Under the pieces are notes generated by a model. It saw nothing but the letters and a program-made list of their open reading frames with translations. It had not been told where the DNA came from and did no database searches. Made by a program: the position numbers and the translations under genes. DNA of 64,000 nucleotides from Streptomyces dioscori (lineage in GTDB: Bacteria > Actinomycetota > Actinomycetes > Streptomycetales > Streptomycetaceae). Numbering within the stretch: position 1 is the first letter of the stretch; each line of letters starts with the position of its first letter. The DNA lies in assembly GCF_003024195.1 (NCBI RefSeq), contig NZ_KZ679042.1:372001-436000 (forward strand), written 5' to 3'. Positions 45,001-53,304 of this stretch are shown piece after piece.

Positions 45001-47159
45001 CCTTCAACTACCTCGCGCTGTCGCACCATCCGCGGGTACGCAGGGCCGCGCAGGAGGCCATCGACCGGTACGGCACCTCCAGTTCGGCCACGCCCCTGCT
45101 GTTCGGCGAGACGCCGCTGCACCATGAACTGGACGCCGAGATCGCCTCGTTCCTCGGCACGGAGGCCGCGATCGTCTTCGCCGGCGGCCACGCGACGAAC
45201 GTGGCGACCATCGGGCATCTCTTCGGCCCCGAGGACCTGGTCCTGCACGACGAGTGGATCCACGACAGCGCGCTGCGCGGCTGCATGCTCTCGGGTGCGC
45301 GGCGCCGGCCCTTCCCCCACAACGACTGGCGCGCGCTTGACTCGATCCTGGGCACACTGCGCTCGCAGCACCGGCGGGCCCTGGTCCTCATCGAGGGCGC
45401 GTACAGCCAGGACGGTGACCTCCCCGATCTGCGCAGGTTCATCGACGTGAAGAAGCGCCACGGCGCGATGCTGATGATCGACGAGGCGCACTCGATCGGT
45501 GTCCTCGGGCGTACGGGCCGGGGCATCGGCGAGTACTTCGGCGTCGACCGCCGTGACGTCGATCTGTGGATGGGCACGCTCAGCAAGGCGCTCGGCAGCC
45601 TCGGTGGCTACATCGCGGCCCGCGGACCGATCATCGAGTACCTCAGGTTCACCGCTCCGCTGCACATCTTCAGCACCGGTATCTCACCGGCGAACACCGC
45701 CGCCGCCCTGGAGGCGATCCGGGTCGTCAGGGACGAGCCGCAGCGCGTGGCCCGGGTGCGGCGGCTCGCCGAGCACTTCCGCGACTCGGCCCGTGCGCGC
45801 GGCTTCGACATCGGTGTGTCCCGTGCCTCGGCGGTGATCCCGGTCGTCATCGGCGACTGGGAGAAGACGATGGCGCTCTCCAACGCCCTGCTGGAACGGG
45901 GCGTGAACGTCATGCCGATCGGCTATCCGGCCGTCGCCCGCGACGAGTGCCGGCTGCGCTTCTTCGTCACCGCGGACCACACCGAAGCAGACCTGGAACA
46001 CTCCCTCGATCTCCTGGGACGAGCCATGGCGGAACACACCCACACACCCCCCTCGCCCTCACCCTCCCCCGCGGAGCACCTGGCCGCAGCCTCACACCCC
46101 ACCGCTCCCGCCGCTCATCCTGCCCCTGCCCCTGGGCCGTCGGGCGACTCCGTCGCGGACGTCCTCGTCACCGGCGCGAGCGGTTTCATCGGCGGCCATC
46201 TGACGCGCCGGCTGACCGAACACGGCCACCGCGTACGGGTGTTGGTGCGCGAGGGCAGCGACCGTGCCGCCTTCGCGGGCCTGGACGTCGAGGTGGCGAC
46301 CGGTGACCTGAGCGACCCGGAGAGCCTGCGCCGCGCCGCGTCGGGCGTCCGGCACGTCTACAACTGTGCGGGCCTGTCGGCCGACTGGGGCCCGTGGGAG
46401 GAGTTCAGGCGGATCAACGTCGACGGCAGCCGCAACCTCGTGGAGGCCGCCCATCACGCGGGGACCGTGGAGCGTCTGCTCCACCTCAGCACCACCGACG
46501 TGTACGGCTATCCGGTCACCCCCTGCGACGAGAGCGCGGAGCCCAGGGACATCGGGCTGCCCTACAACCGCAGCAAGGTCCTGGGAGAGCGTGCGGTGCG
46601 GCAGGCCGCCGAGCGGACCGGGCTGCCGGTCACCGTCGTACGGCCGGTGTCGGTCTACGGGCCGCGCAGCAAGGACTTCGTGATCGAGATCGCGACGCTG
46701 CTGCTGAGCCGGCAGATGGTCTACGTCCGCGGGGGCGCCGTACCGGCGGGTCTCGTCTACGTGGGCAACCTCGTCGACGGAATGATCGCGGCCTGCGCGT
46801 CGGACACGGCGGCCGGCAGGGCGTACAACATGCGGGACCCCGATCCGACGACCTGGCGGGAGTACGTGGAGGCACTGGCCCGCGGTCTGGGCGTGAAGCC
46901 GCCCGCGTTCAGCCTGCCGACGCCGGTGGCGCGGGGCGTGGCCACGGTGTCCGAGAGGCTCTACGGCGCCCTGGGGATCAAGTCCCGGCCCGTGCTCACC
47001 CGTCATGCCGTCCATCTCTTCGACCGTGATCAGTCCTACGCCATCGACCGGGCGCGCGACGACTTCGGGTTCAAGAGCGAGGTGGGCTTCGAGGAGGGCA
47101 TCGAGCTGACGCTGGCCTGGCTGGACTCGCCGGAGGGCCGCGCACTCGTCAGCCGCTGA
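39072..47159 (+). CDS. redL: RedL polyketide synthase fused to RedK-like reductase
   Basis: A 2695-residue multidomain enzyme that makes the alkylpyrrole. Domains: fatty-acyl-AMP ligase (about 30-640); a carrier-like fold whose serine is tyrosine (ELDLDYPALL, about 680-740); carrier protein (Ser800, GLDSKQAV); ketosynthase (about 887-1300, Cys1047 in DTACSSS); acyltransferase (about 1400-1690, Ser1496 in GHSIGA, HAFHSP = malonyl-type); carrier protein (Ser1861, GFDSLMRTEL); alpha-oxoamine synthase (about 1905-2320, Lys2172 in TLSKALG), which condenses with glycine; and an extended short-chain dehydrogenase (about 2364-2690: VLVTGASGFIGGHL, YNRSK). In S. coelicolor the last is a separate enzyme, RedK, reducing the keto-pyrroline to 2-undecylpyrrole. 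Several linkers carry short in-frame repeats. ATGA overlap with redM. Confidence 0.93.
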   Translation: MTETLMNQDPHKTPWQPWQGKEPKTVAGLLRRHLEDRPDALAYRFLTGTDPGRADDGSAGETGGAGKAGETGQAGQAGKAGRSGEAEQGTSWNYRELDLRTRAVAALLQREGLTGKPVLLLHPPGLDYIAGFLGCLYAGAIAVPAYPPDTRRFGQTMPRLAAIARDSGATHALTTGALSRFAATKRREMDSLGLAGLRWLALSGLGTAGADDWHEPSVGTDATAFLQYTSGSTSSPKGVMVSNGNLLHNLRSIHRRLEHDAGSGMVSWLPPYHDMGLIGGILTPLYGGFPAHLMSAMSFVRQPLLWLETLSRTRASTSVAPNFGFEHCVRRITDEQRDSLDLSHWRLALNGAEPVRADTLDLFTERFAPCGFERRALLPCYGLAEATLMVTGVGAHEPPPVGAFASAALGTGIARSVPDKAVPEGPEGPEGPAVTESRGERAVRLVGCGPAVDGVDVAIIDPDTRRRIGSEGHVGEIWIAGGSVAHGYWGRPETSEATFRARIEGEGPAPFLRTGDLGFLKGGHLHVVGRIKDVVIVQGRNHYPQDVELTVERADETVRAGSGAAFSVEIDGAEGLVVVHEVESRRLDGAQALLAKLRTAIAEEHDVAPHAVVLLKRSTVHRTTSGKIQRQACKRDFLGLGLTVVAASVTRDLTTPLTAPAGDLDGLSTAARRQRVVDAVTEVLTGVPATPDAPDVTGWTFLELDLDYPALLTAVRVLEERLGTRIPVGALLVRPRVDTLISLFLGEEPGEQPPAREQSAELWDAEAVEAWLVEEVATRLGLSAASVDVTRPLASLGLDSKQAVAILAELGARTGREMSTGTAFEHPTIRAVAAHVGTAERSAGPAGPAVTTAVTTAATPQLQALSAPLPSASASRQPSPPQDTGPEPIAIIGMGCRFPGAPDPDSYWRLLVDGRDAITGVPAGRWATEQVDAPAFGGFIDRVDEFDARFFGLSAREAARMDPQQRLLLETAWQTVEDAGLDPTGLAGSATGVFVGISSHDYSELQMSRLETIDVHAATGNAHSIAANRLSYTLDLRGPSLAVDTACSSSLLAVHLACESMRRGECDTALAGGVNLLISPGLSVAFAQGNMLSPDGQCRTFDDAANGYVRGEGVGLVLLKPLSAALADGDPVHAVIRGSATAHGGRSNGLTAPRGSAQRSVIERALDQAGLSGPDIDYVEAHGTGTSLGDPVEWEGLAAAYGSGRAEGGPCLVGSVKTNIGHLESAAGIAGLIKAALVVRHRQVPPTLHLRTPNRRLAWDGAGLDVPTRLTGLPDTGSVRAGVSSFGFGGANAHVVLESAPEPDPIDAVAPKRPTHALCLSAHTPTALTALAQRWRTHLAAHPDAELADLCHTANTGRARLAFRAVVTGGSQEAFDTALDVLARGGPSTAVVRGRARPGRAPKVAFLFSGQGTQYTGMGKGLYDTHSGFARTLDAADRVLRPHLGVPLTELLFGEGSADRLASTRYCQAALVALEVALAELWISLGVRPTALLGHSIGAYGAACVAGVMSLEDALTLAVVRGRHMAEQPGEGAMIACAGDAEAIRAEAAVEDSVAVAAVNAPGHLVLSGPRTEIDRVRARLESRSVVVRPLTVSHAFHSPLMAGAAEPLRAAADGVAFRRPEIPWVFDATGEPVTGPVGAEDWARHMLGPVRFADGFSALRHLGCDAFVEIGPHPTLLNMARTMTTSDDEESVLWLPSLRRARGGPAGDGDWQTLLQSLGRLHCAGGPVNWAALDEGSRRPRIPVPHAVLEGQRYWFSAQSSTTSEGGGAQDGIADPSPAPQPAPAAALVTTAAGTPAAPAAPAAPVLPTPPAPPTPPAPPASDGDGIRNEVVDQVARACAFLPEQIPLDARLGADLGFDSLMRTELERALARRFPEQLDRYRESVPEDPTVGQLVALLDTGDRTPPVHGNSTPPPAVAGPPVRQEREFEEWAEYAELQGRLRQTTTSGANPYGRIHEGHNSGRVSMDGRPVINFSSFNYLALSHHPRVRRAAQEAIDRYGTSSSATPLLFGETPLHHELDAEIASFLGTEAAIVFAGGHATNVATIGHLFGPEDLVLHDEWIHDSALRGCMLSGARRRPFPHNDWRALDSILGTLRSQHRRALVLIEGAYSQDGDLPDLRRFIDVKKRHGAMLMIDEAHSIGVLGRTGRGIGEYFGVDRRDVDLWMGTLSKALGSLGGYIAARGPIIEYLRFTAPLHIFSTGISPANTAAALEAIRVVRDEPQRVARVRRLAEHFRDSARARGFDIGVSRASAVIPVVIGDWEKTMALSNALLERGVNVMPIGYPAVARDECRLRFFVTADHTEADLEHSLDLLGRAMAEHTHTPPSPSPSPAEHLAAASHPTAPAAHPAPAPGPSGDSVADVLVTGASGFIGGHLTRRLTEHGHRVRVLVREGSDRAAFAGLDVEVATGDLSDPESLRRAASGVRHVYNCAGLSADWGPWEEFRRINVDGSRNLVEAAHHAGTVERLLHLSTTDVYGYPVTPCDESAEPRDIGLPYNRSKVLGERAVRQAAERTGLPVTVVRPVSVYGPRSKDFVIEIATLLLSRQMVYVRGGAVPAGLVYVGNLVDGMIAACASDTAAGRAYNMRDPDPTTWREYVEALARGLGVKPPAFSLPTPVARGVATVSERLYGALGIKSRPVLTRHAVHLFDRDQSYAIDRARDDFGFKSEVGFEEGIELTLAWLDSPEGRALVSR

Positions 47160-47179
47160 ACCCGACCGAGAGGATCCAC

Positions 47180-48088
47180 GTGCACACGATCGAGCGGCCG
47201 GCGGCAAGGGGCCCGTCGGCTCCGCGACCACTCGCTGCCGGGTGGTTCCCCGGCTTCAACCCGAGCACGGACACCGCTGGAGCCACGGCCACGGCCACGG
47301 CCACTGCTACAGCCACGGCTGCGCGTGCCGGGGGCCGCACCGCCCCGCTGCGTCTCGTCTGCCTTCCGTACGCGGGCGGCACGCCGTCCGTCCACCGGAA
47401 CTGGGCGGCACACCTCGGCGACGACGTGCACGTCGTTCCCGTACTCCTGCCCGGCCGGGGACTGCGCTCGCGGGAGACGCCGTACACCGACCTGGGCGCT
47501 CTGGTCGCGGACCTCGCCGACGCGCTGATCGAGCACGAACTCGCCCAGGACTACGCGCTGTTCGGGCACAGCATGGGAGCGCTGCTCGCCTACGAGGTGG
47601 CCCGTGAGCTGCGGGACCGCGGGCTGCCCGAGCCGGCACATCTCTTCGTGTCGGGCAGCAAGGCACCGCACCTGTACGGCGATCGCCGCGACCACCTGCT
47701 CTCCGACGCGGATCTGCGGCAGCTGGTACGCGATCTCGGAGGCCTGGGCGCCGACGACACCATCGGCAGCTCGTACCTGGAGCGGCGGCTGCCGGTGCTG
47801 CGCGCCGACCTCACTGTCTGCGAGACCTACCGCTGGACCCCGCGCCGCCCTCTGAGCTGCCCGATGACCGCCTTCTCCGCCACCGGTGACCCGATCGCGT
47901 CCGCGCACGAGATGGAGGCCTGGCGCGTCCACACCCGGGGCTCGCTCCTGCGCCACCACGTGGAGGGCGATCACTTCTTCCTCAACGGCCCGTCCAGGCC
48001 GTACCTCCTGCGCGAGATCCGTGCCGAACTCGACCGCCACCTCGCCCGCCGCCTCGACCGCCTCGACCGCCTCGACCGCCCAATGTGA
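47180..48088 (+). CDS. redJ: RedJ-like type II thioesterase
   Basis: A 302-residue alpha/beta hydrolase. In S. coelicolor RedJ hydrolyses dodecanoyl from RedQ, freeing the acid that RedL activates. Catalytic residues: Ser131 in FGHSMGALLAYE, Asp in FSATGDPIAS, His in VEGDHFFLN. GTG start at 47180 behind GAGAGG. The N-terminal 55 residues are non-conserved and include an Ala-Thr repeat (hexamer near 47280-47325); the C-terminus ends in LDR three to four times (9-bp unit near 48046-48080). Confidence 0.92.
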   Translation: MHTIERPAARGPSAPRPLAAGWFPGFNPSTDTAGATATATATATATAARAGGRTAPLRLVCLPYAGGTPSVHRNWAAHLGDDVHVVPVLLPGRGLRSRETPYTDLGALVADLADALIEHELAQDYALFGHSMGALLAYEVARELRDRGLPEPAHLFVSGSKAPHLYGDRRDHLLSDADLRQLVRDLGGLGADDTIGSSYLERRLPVLRADLTVCETYRWTPRRPLSCPMTAFSATGDPIASAHEMEAWRVHTRGSLLRHHVEGDHFFLNGPSRPYLLREIRAELDRHLARRLDRLDRLDRPM

Positions 48089-48101
48089 AGAGGGAACCCT
48101 C

Positions 48102-49226
48102 ATGGATCTACTGAGCCTGGCCAGGACCGTCAAGGACCGGGTGGAGGCACCGATCACGGACGCGCTGGCCGTGGCGAAGGTCGTCACGGACCCGCGGACC
48201 CCCTTGTTGCTGGCGCTCTCCACGGTGGTGGTCACCCCCCTGTACCGGGCGGCCTTCCTGGCGTCCGCCTCGGGCTCGGGTGTGCTCCAGTGCCTGGCCG
48301 TCCGGCCCTGCGACCTGGACAGCCTGGTCGAGTACCTGGAGGTGCCCCAGGACCGGGAGCGGCTGCGCGTCTGGCTCGACGCCGGTGTCCGCCTGGGTGA
48401 ACTCGACGTGCGCGAGGGGTGTTACCGCCTGCGGAGCACTCTGGCCAAGATCCTGGCCCGGGCGGGCAACGACGCGGTGGCCGCCGCCCTCGAAGAGATC
48501 ATGCGCTTCCATGTGCCGGCGCTGCTGGACGCGCCCCGGATGCTCAAGGAGGGCCGTCGCTTCTCCCTCGGCGACCAGGACGGTACGGTCATCGCCCGTT
48601 CCTCCCTGGCGCTGCAGGGCATGGTGCAGGAAGCGATCGACCGCCACCTGGAGCGCGCCACCCCGGTCCGGCTGCTGGAGATCGGCTGCGGGACGGGGGC
48701 GTACGTCCGTCACTCCGCACGGCTCAATCCCCGCCTGACCGCCCTCGCGGTCGACCTCCAGCCGGACGTCGCTCTGCGGGCCGCCGCCAACATGGCCGAG
48801 TGGGGGCTGACCGACCGCGTGGAGACCCGCCAGGGTGATCTGCGCACCCTCGAACTCCAGCCCCAGTTCGATCTCGTCACCCTGCACAACAACATCTACT
48901 ACTTCCCCGAGGCCGAGCGGGTCGAGGTGCTGGAGCGGGCCCGCTCCTTCCTGGCGCCCGGCGGCCGGCTGCTCCTCACCTCGTCGTGCCAGGGCGGCGG
49001 GAACGCCGGGCTCGACGTGCTCAACCTCTGGTTCGAGTACGCCGACTTCGGTGGTCCGCTGCCCCGGGAGGGCGAACTGGTCGCCCAGCTGGAGAAGGCG
49101 GGGTTCACGGACGTCCGGGCCGCCGGGATCGTCCCCACACAGCCGTTCCGCGTGTTCACCGCGGCCAACGGCTCCCACAGCGTCAACGGCAGCCACGGCA
49201 CTCACGGCATCCACGTTCAGGCCTGA
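48102..49226 (+). CDS. redI: RedI-like O-methyltransferase
   Basis: A 374-residue SAM-dependent methyltransferase. A helical N-terminal domain (about 1-165) precedes the Rossmann part with motif I LLEIGCGTGAYVRH and the conserved VTLHNNIYYFPEAERVEVL. RedI/PigF methylates the hydroxyl of HBC to give MBC. Start ATG at 48102, 13 bases after redJ. The C-terminus is a Gly-Ser-His-rich tail. Confidence 0.9.
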   Translation: MDLLSLARTVKDRVEAPITDALAVAKVVTDPRTPLLLALSTVVVTPLYRAAFLASASGSGVLQCLAVRPCDLDSLVEYLEVPQDRERLRVWLDAGVRLGELDVREGCYRLRSTLAKILARAGNDAVAAALEEIMRFHVPALLDAPRMLKEGRRFSLGDQDGTVIARSSLALQGMVQEAIDRHLERATPVRLLEIGCGTGAYVRHSARLNPRLTALAVDLQPDVALRAAANMAEWGLTDRVETRQGDLRTLELQPQFDLVTLHNNIYYFPEAERVEVLERARSFLAPGGRLLLTSSCQGGGNAGLDVLNLWFEYADFGGPLPREGELVAQLEKAGFTDVRAAGIVPTQPFRVFTAANGSHSVNGSHGTHGIHVQA

Positions 49227-49245
49227 CGGGCCAGGAGACCTCATC

Positions 49246-51984
49246 ATGGACACACGCACGGCAAGCACTCCGGCCCCCGCCTCCTCCCCCGGCTCCTCCC
49301 CCACCCCCTCTCCCGCCTCCCTCGTGGTCGTGCTCGGTCGCACGACGGGCCTCGGCAGCGAGACGCTGGGCGGCAAGGCAGCCCGGCTGAGCGAGATGAT
49401 CGAGGCGGGGCTGCCCGTCCCGCCCGCGTTCTGCCTCACCACCGGGCTGTTCGACCTGTTCCTGCGCGAGACGGGCCTCGGCGCGGAGATCCGGGCCGCC
49501 GAGGCGCGCGACGCGGACCCCGGGGCCGTCCGTGAGCTGATCACGGCCCGGGAGATACCCGAGCCCCTCACCCGTGCGATCGTCGCCGCCTACGAAGAGT
49601 TGGGCAGGCCCCGGGTCGCGGTCCGTTCGTCGGCCTGTCGGGAGGACTCCGCCGCCCAGTCCTTCGCGGGCCAGCACGACACCGTCCTCGACGTGTCGGG
49701 CGACCAGGACCTGCTCGACGCGGTCAAGGTCTGCTGGGCCTCCCTGTGGTCGGACCGCGCGGCCGCCTACCGCGACGGGTCGGGTCCCGCGGGCTCCATC
49801 GCCGTGGTCGTGCAGGAGATGGTCCAGGCGGACGTCAGCGGGGTGCTGTTCACCGTCGACCCCGTCGGCGCACGGCCCAACCGCCTTGTCGTGGAGGCCT
49901 GTTGCGGTCTCGGCGAGGGGCTGGTCTCCGGGCGGGTGTCCAGCGACTTCTTCGTGGTCGACGACCGCACGCTGGAGGTGATCGAGGAGCATGTGCGGTA
50001 CAAGGTGACCAAGTGCGCGCCCCTCACCCCGGGCCGGATCGGTATGACGAAGGTCGACGCCGCCGACCGCAACGCGCCCTGTCTGACCAGGGAGCAGCTG
50101 GGTGTGCTCGCCGGCCTCGCGGTGGAGGTCCGTTCGCACTACGGCACCGAGCAGGACATCGAGTGGGCCATGCGCGACGGGGAACTGCACCTCCTCCAGG
50201 CCAGGCCCGTCACCACGCGCCCCCCGGACAGGGCGACGGCGGACGGGGAGCGCAGCCCGTATCTCAGGCGGCAGAGCGACCCCGTGCAGCACGGCACGCT
50301 CTGGTCGCGGATGGACATCGGCGAGATCTTCGTCGGGCTGATGTCACCTCTTGGTCTGAGTTTCGCGCAGTACTACCAGCGCCATGTGCACGGGGACTGC
50401 GCCGCCGCGCTCGGGGTGCGGGACACCGGTGACGTGGGCCTGCAGATGGGCTTCTTCCAGGGGCATGTGTACTTGAACATCTCCTACACCGCCTATCTGC
50501 TCGGGCAGTGTCTGCCCACCCGCGACCAGCGCCACTTCACCAAGCGCTTCGTCAGCGAGGAGGTCGACCTCGCCGCGTACAGGAACCCGTTCGGGACGTT
50601 TCCCGGGGGTGTGGAGGATCTGCTCTCGACCGTGCACTGGGTGCAGGCCACGGCCACCGAGATGCTGATCATGAAGCAGCGCGCCGAGGAGATGGCCGGC
50701 TCGCGGCTCTACGAGTTCGACCGCGCCCGGCAGCTCGACCTGACGCGGATGAGCCGCCGGGAACTCGACGCCGAACTGACCCGCTACCTTGGCTACTTCC
50801 ACGACGCGCACGTCGGCTACATGCCGTACTACATCAACGCGTTCGGGTTCTACGGCATCCTCACCGAGCTGTGCGCGAGCTGGCTCGGCGCAGACGGCGA
50901 CAATCTGCAGAACCGCATCAAGACCGACATGTCGAGCCTGCGGACCGTCGCGTCCGCGCAGGAGATCTGGGGGGTGGCCCAGGCGGCGAAGGCCAGGCCC
51001 AGCGTACTGAAGATCATCGACGAGGCTCCCCTCGACGAGATCGAGGAACGGCTGCGCGGCGACGCCGAGGGCCGGGCGTTCTGGGACGCGCAGGTGGAGC
51101 CTTTCCTGCGCGCCAACGGCACCCGGGGACGCCAGGAGATGGAGCTCACCCATCCGCGCTGGATCGACGACCCCTCGTACATCTTCCAGATGATCCGCCG
51201 CTACGCCGCCGACGGGATCTCCGTGGACGACCTCATGGGACGCAGCCGGGCCCACGTAGAGGGCGACGGCCGGGCGGTCCTGGAGAAGCTGCCGCTGCAC
51301 AAACGCAAGGTCCTGGAGACCGTCATCTCCATGTACAGCCTGTGCAGCGAGCTGCGCGAGACCACCCGCATGTCGATGATCACCTCGATCTGGCTGGTCA
51401 GGAACGTCGTGTACGAGGTGGGCAGGCGGCTCGTCGCGGAAGGGGTCCTGCACTCGCTGGACGAGGTCGCCTTCCTCGAATTCGAGGACGTACGGGCCTA
51501 CTTGGCCGGCACCGCCACGGAACGTGAGGCGTTCTCCCGGGCCGAGCTGGACGAGCGGCGGCGCCGGCACGAGTACCACAACCGGCTGCCCGAGCCGCCG
51601 CTCACGTTCGTCGGTGAGCACGACATCACCCAGGCGGTGCGGCCGGCCGCCGACGGGACCCGGCTCGAAGGACTGGGCTCCAGCCCGGGGCGGATCATGG
51701 GCCGCGCGCGGATCGTGGAGGACCTGGTCTGGCAGGCGGACGAGTTCCAGCCCGGCGAGGTCCTCGTCACCCGTTACACGGACGCGTCCTGGACACCGCT
51801 CTTCGCCATCGCCGGCGCGGTGGTCACCGACATCGGTTCGATGCTCTCCCACAGCTCGATCGTGTCGCGGGAGTTCAACGTGCCGTCCGTGGTCAACACC
51901 AAGCACGCCACGCAGCGCATCAACACGGGCGACCTGATCGTCGTCGACGGCGACACGGGTGTCGTGGAGGTCGTCGAAGGCTGA
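49246..51984 (+). CDS. redH: RedH-like PEP-synthase-type condensing enzyme
   Basis: A 912-residue ATP-dependent ligase that joins MBC with the alkylpyrrole in the last common step. N-terminal ATP-grasp domain like pyruvate phosphate dikinase (LGSETLGGKAARLSEM, PRVAVRSSACREDSAAQSFAGQ, LHLLQARPVTTRP) and a C-terminal phosphohistidine swivelling domain with His869 in SMLSHSSIVSREFNVPSVVNT. The middle (about 340-790) matches no general family I recognise beyond RedH/PigC and should hold the condensation site. Start ATG at 49246 with AGGAG eight bases upstream; residues 8-25 are Ser/Pro-rich. Confidence 0.93.
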   Translation: MDTRTASTPAPASSPGSSPTPSPASLVVVLGRTTGLGSETLGGKAARLSEMIEAGLPVPPAFCLTTGLFDLFLRETGLGAEIRAAEARDADPGAVRELITAREIPEPLTRAIVAAYEELGRPRVAVRSSACREDSAAQSFAGQHDTVLDVSGDQDLLDAVKVCWASLWSDRAAAYRDGSGPAGSIAVVVQEMVQADVSGVLFTVDPVGARPNRLVVEACCGLGEGLVSGRVSSDFFVVDDRTLEVIEEHVRYKVTKCAPLTPGRIGMTKVDAADRNAPCLTREQLGVLAGLAVEVRSHYGTEQDIEWAMRDGELHLLQARPVTTRPPDRATADGERSPYLRRQSDPVQHGTLWSRMDIGEIFVGLMSPLGLSFAQYYQRHVHGDCAAALGVRDTGDVGLQMGFFQGHVYLNISYTAYLLGQCLPTRDQRHFTKRFVSEEVDLAAYRNPFGTFPGGVEDLLSTVHWVQATATEMLIMKQRAEEMAGSRLYEFDRARQLDLTRMSRRELDAELTRYLGYFHDAHVGYMPYYINAFGFYGILTELCASWLGADGDNLQNRIKTDMSSLRTVASAQEIWGVAQAAKARPSVLKIIDEAPLDEIEERLRGDAEGRAFWDAQVEPFLRANGTRGRQEMELTHPRWIDDPSYIFQMIRRYAADGISVDDLMGRSRAHVEGDGRAVLEKLPLHKRKVLETVISMYSLCSELRETTRMSMITSIWLVRNVVYEVGRRLVAEGVLHSLDEVAFLEFEDVRAYLAGTATEREAFSRAELDERRRRHEYHNRLPEPPLTFVGEHDITQAVRPAADGTRLEGLGSSPGRIMGRARIVEDLVWQADEFQPGEVLVTRYTDASWTPLFAIAGAVVTDIGSMLSHSSIVSREFNVPSVVNTKHATQRINTGDLIVVDGDTGVVEVVEG

Positions 51985-52053
51985 CCACTCCGCCCCGTCC
52001 GTCAGCGAACAGTGCCGCTCCCGTGGAGCGGTCACCCCCAGGAAGGCAGCGAG

Positions 52054-53304
52054 ATGATCCCCAATCAGTGGTACCCGATCCTCCAGACCGGTGACATCAA
52101 ACGCGACAAACCCACCGGCGTACGACGCATGGGCGAGGAGCTGGTGCTCTGGCGCGACCTCGGCGGCACCCTCGTGTGCCAGAGCGCGCGATGCCCGCAC
52201 AAGGGCGCCAACATCTCCGAGGGCCGGCTCAAGGGCAACACGGTCGAGTGCCCGTACCACGGCTTCCGTTACGACGCCGAGGGCACCTGCAAGGTCGTCC
52301 CCGCGCTCGGTGCGAACGCCCGGATCCCCCAGTCGCTCCAGCTGAAGACCTACCCGGTGCGCGAGCAGCACGGGCTGGTGTGGCTGTGGTGGGGCGAGGC
52401 ACGCGAACAGCTCCCGGAGATCGAGCTGCCCCACGAACTCGTGGGCAACCCGCGCCCGTACGAGACGATCTCCTGGACGCGGCCGGTCCACTACACGCGG
52501 TACATCGAGAGCCTTCTTGAGTTCTACCACGTGACCTTCGTGCACCGGGATCACTGGACGAACAACATCGACTACACGTTCATGTACGGCACCGCGCGCA
52601 ATCTGTGGATGGACGGCCGGGAGCGCTACCTCGCCGCGAACAAGATCGTCAATCATGAGGTCGAGGTCGACGGCACCACCATCCGTTCCACCTTCGACCA
52701 GTGCGAGGAGGCGAACCCCGCCAACAGCTCGCACTTCGACCTCATCTACCAGGCGCCGGGACTGACCCACGTCAAGACCGGTCTGCTGGAGATCACGACC
52801 TGGCTCACGCCGATCGACGACGAGAACACCCTGGCGATCATGCGCCTGTACGAGTACCCGCAGTTGCGGACCATGGTGCCCATCAAGCCACTCAGGCCCT
52901 GGGTGTTGCGCGCCTCGCTCCTGATGGAGAAGCTCGTCCAGGACCCCCAGGACGTGGGCATCATGCTCCGGCAGGAGCCCAAGGTCAGTGAGCGCGGCGT
53001 GAACAAGTTCATCGCCGTGGACGAGATGAACGCCAAGTTCCTGCAGATGCGGGACCGGCTGAAGGCCGAGGCGTCGGCGGGGGCGCAGGTCGAGGCCGAT
53101 ACGAAGGCAGCCCCTACGGAAAGCGCGGAGACCCCTGTGGCACGGACCGCCGAGACACTTCCCGCGACCAACGGAAGCGGGAAGGGAAGCGCGAACGCCA
53201 ACGGCAACAGCAACAGCAACGGATCGAAGGGCGCGCACGCCACCCGCAGGAAGCGGACCGGGCCGACGGACCGTGAGGACGGCCTGTCGAAGGCCCGTTC
53301 CTGA
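52054..53304 (+). CDS. redG: RedG-like Rieske oxygenase
   Basis: A 416-residue non-haem iron oxygenase. RedG-type enzymes form the carbocycle of streptorubin B or metacycloprodigiosin from the linear prodiginine. Rieske cluster ligands are Cys47, His49, Cys66 and His69 (CPHKG, CPYHGF); mononuclear-iron histidines are in LLEFYHVTFVHRDHW. Only one copy is present. Residues after about 345 form a low-complexity tail (Ala/Thr, then Asn/Ser/Gly, then Arg/Lys). ATG at 52054 with AGGAAGG; stop overlaps redF start (TGATG). Confidence 0.92.
   Translation: MIPNQWYPILQTGDIKRDKPTGVRRMGEELVLWRDLGGTLVCQSARCPHKGANISEGRLKGNTVECPYHGFRYDAEGTCKVVPALGANARIPQSLQLKTYPVREQHGLVWLWWGEAREQLPEIELPHELVGNPRPYETISWTRPVHYTRYIESLLEFYHVTFVHRDHWTNNIDYTFMYGTARNLWMDGRERYLAANKIVNHEVEVDGTTIRSTFDQCEEANPANSSHFDLIYQAPGLTHVKTGLLEITTWLTPIDDENTLAIMRLYEYPQLRTMVPIKPLRPWVLRASLLMEKLVQDPQDVGIMLRQEPKVSERGVNKFIAVDEMNAKFLQMRDRLKAEASAGAQVEADTKAAPTESAETPVARTAETLPATNGSGKGSANANGNSNSNGSKGAHATRRKRTGPTDREDGLSKARS

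Noticed and set aside
42630-45665. Antisense frame of about 1000 residues opposite redL
   Set aside because: Long open antisense frames are expected in high-GC coding DNA. The translation is Arg/Gly/Val-rich with no domains.
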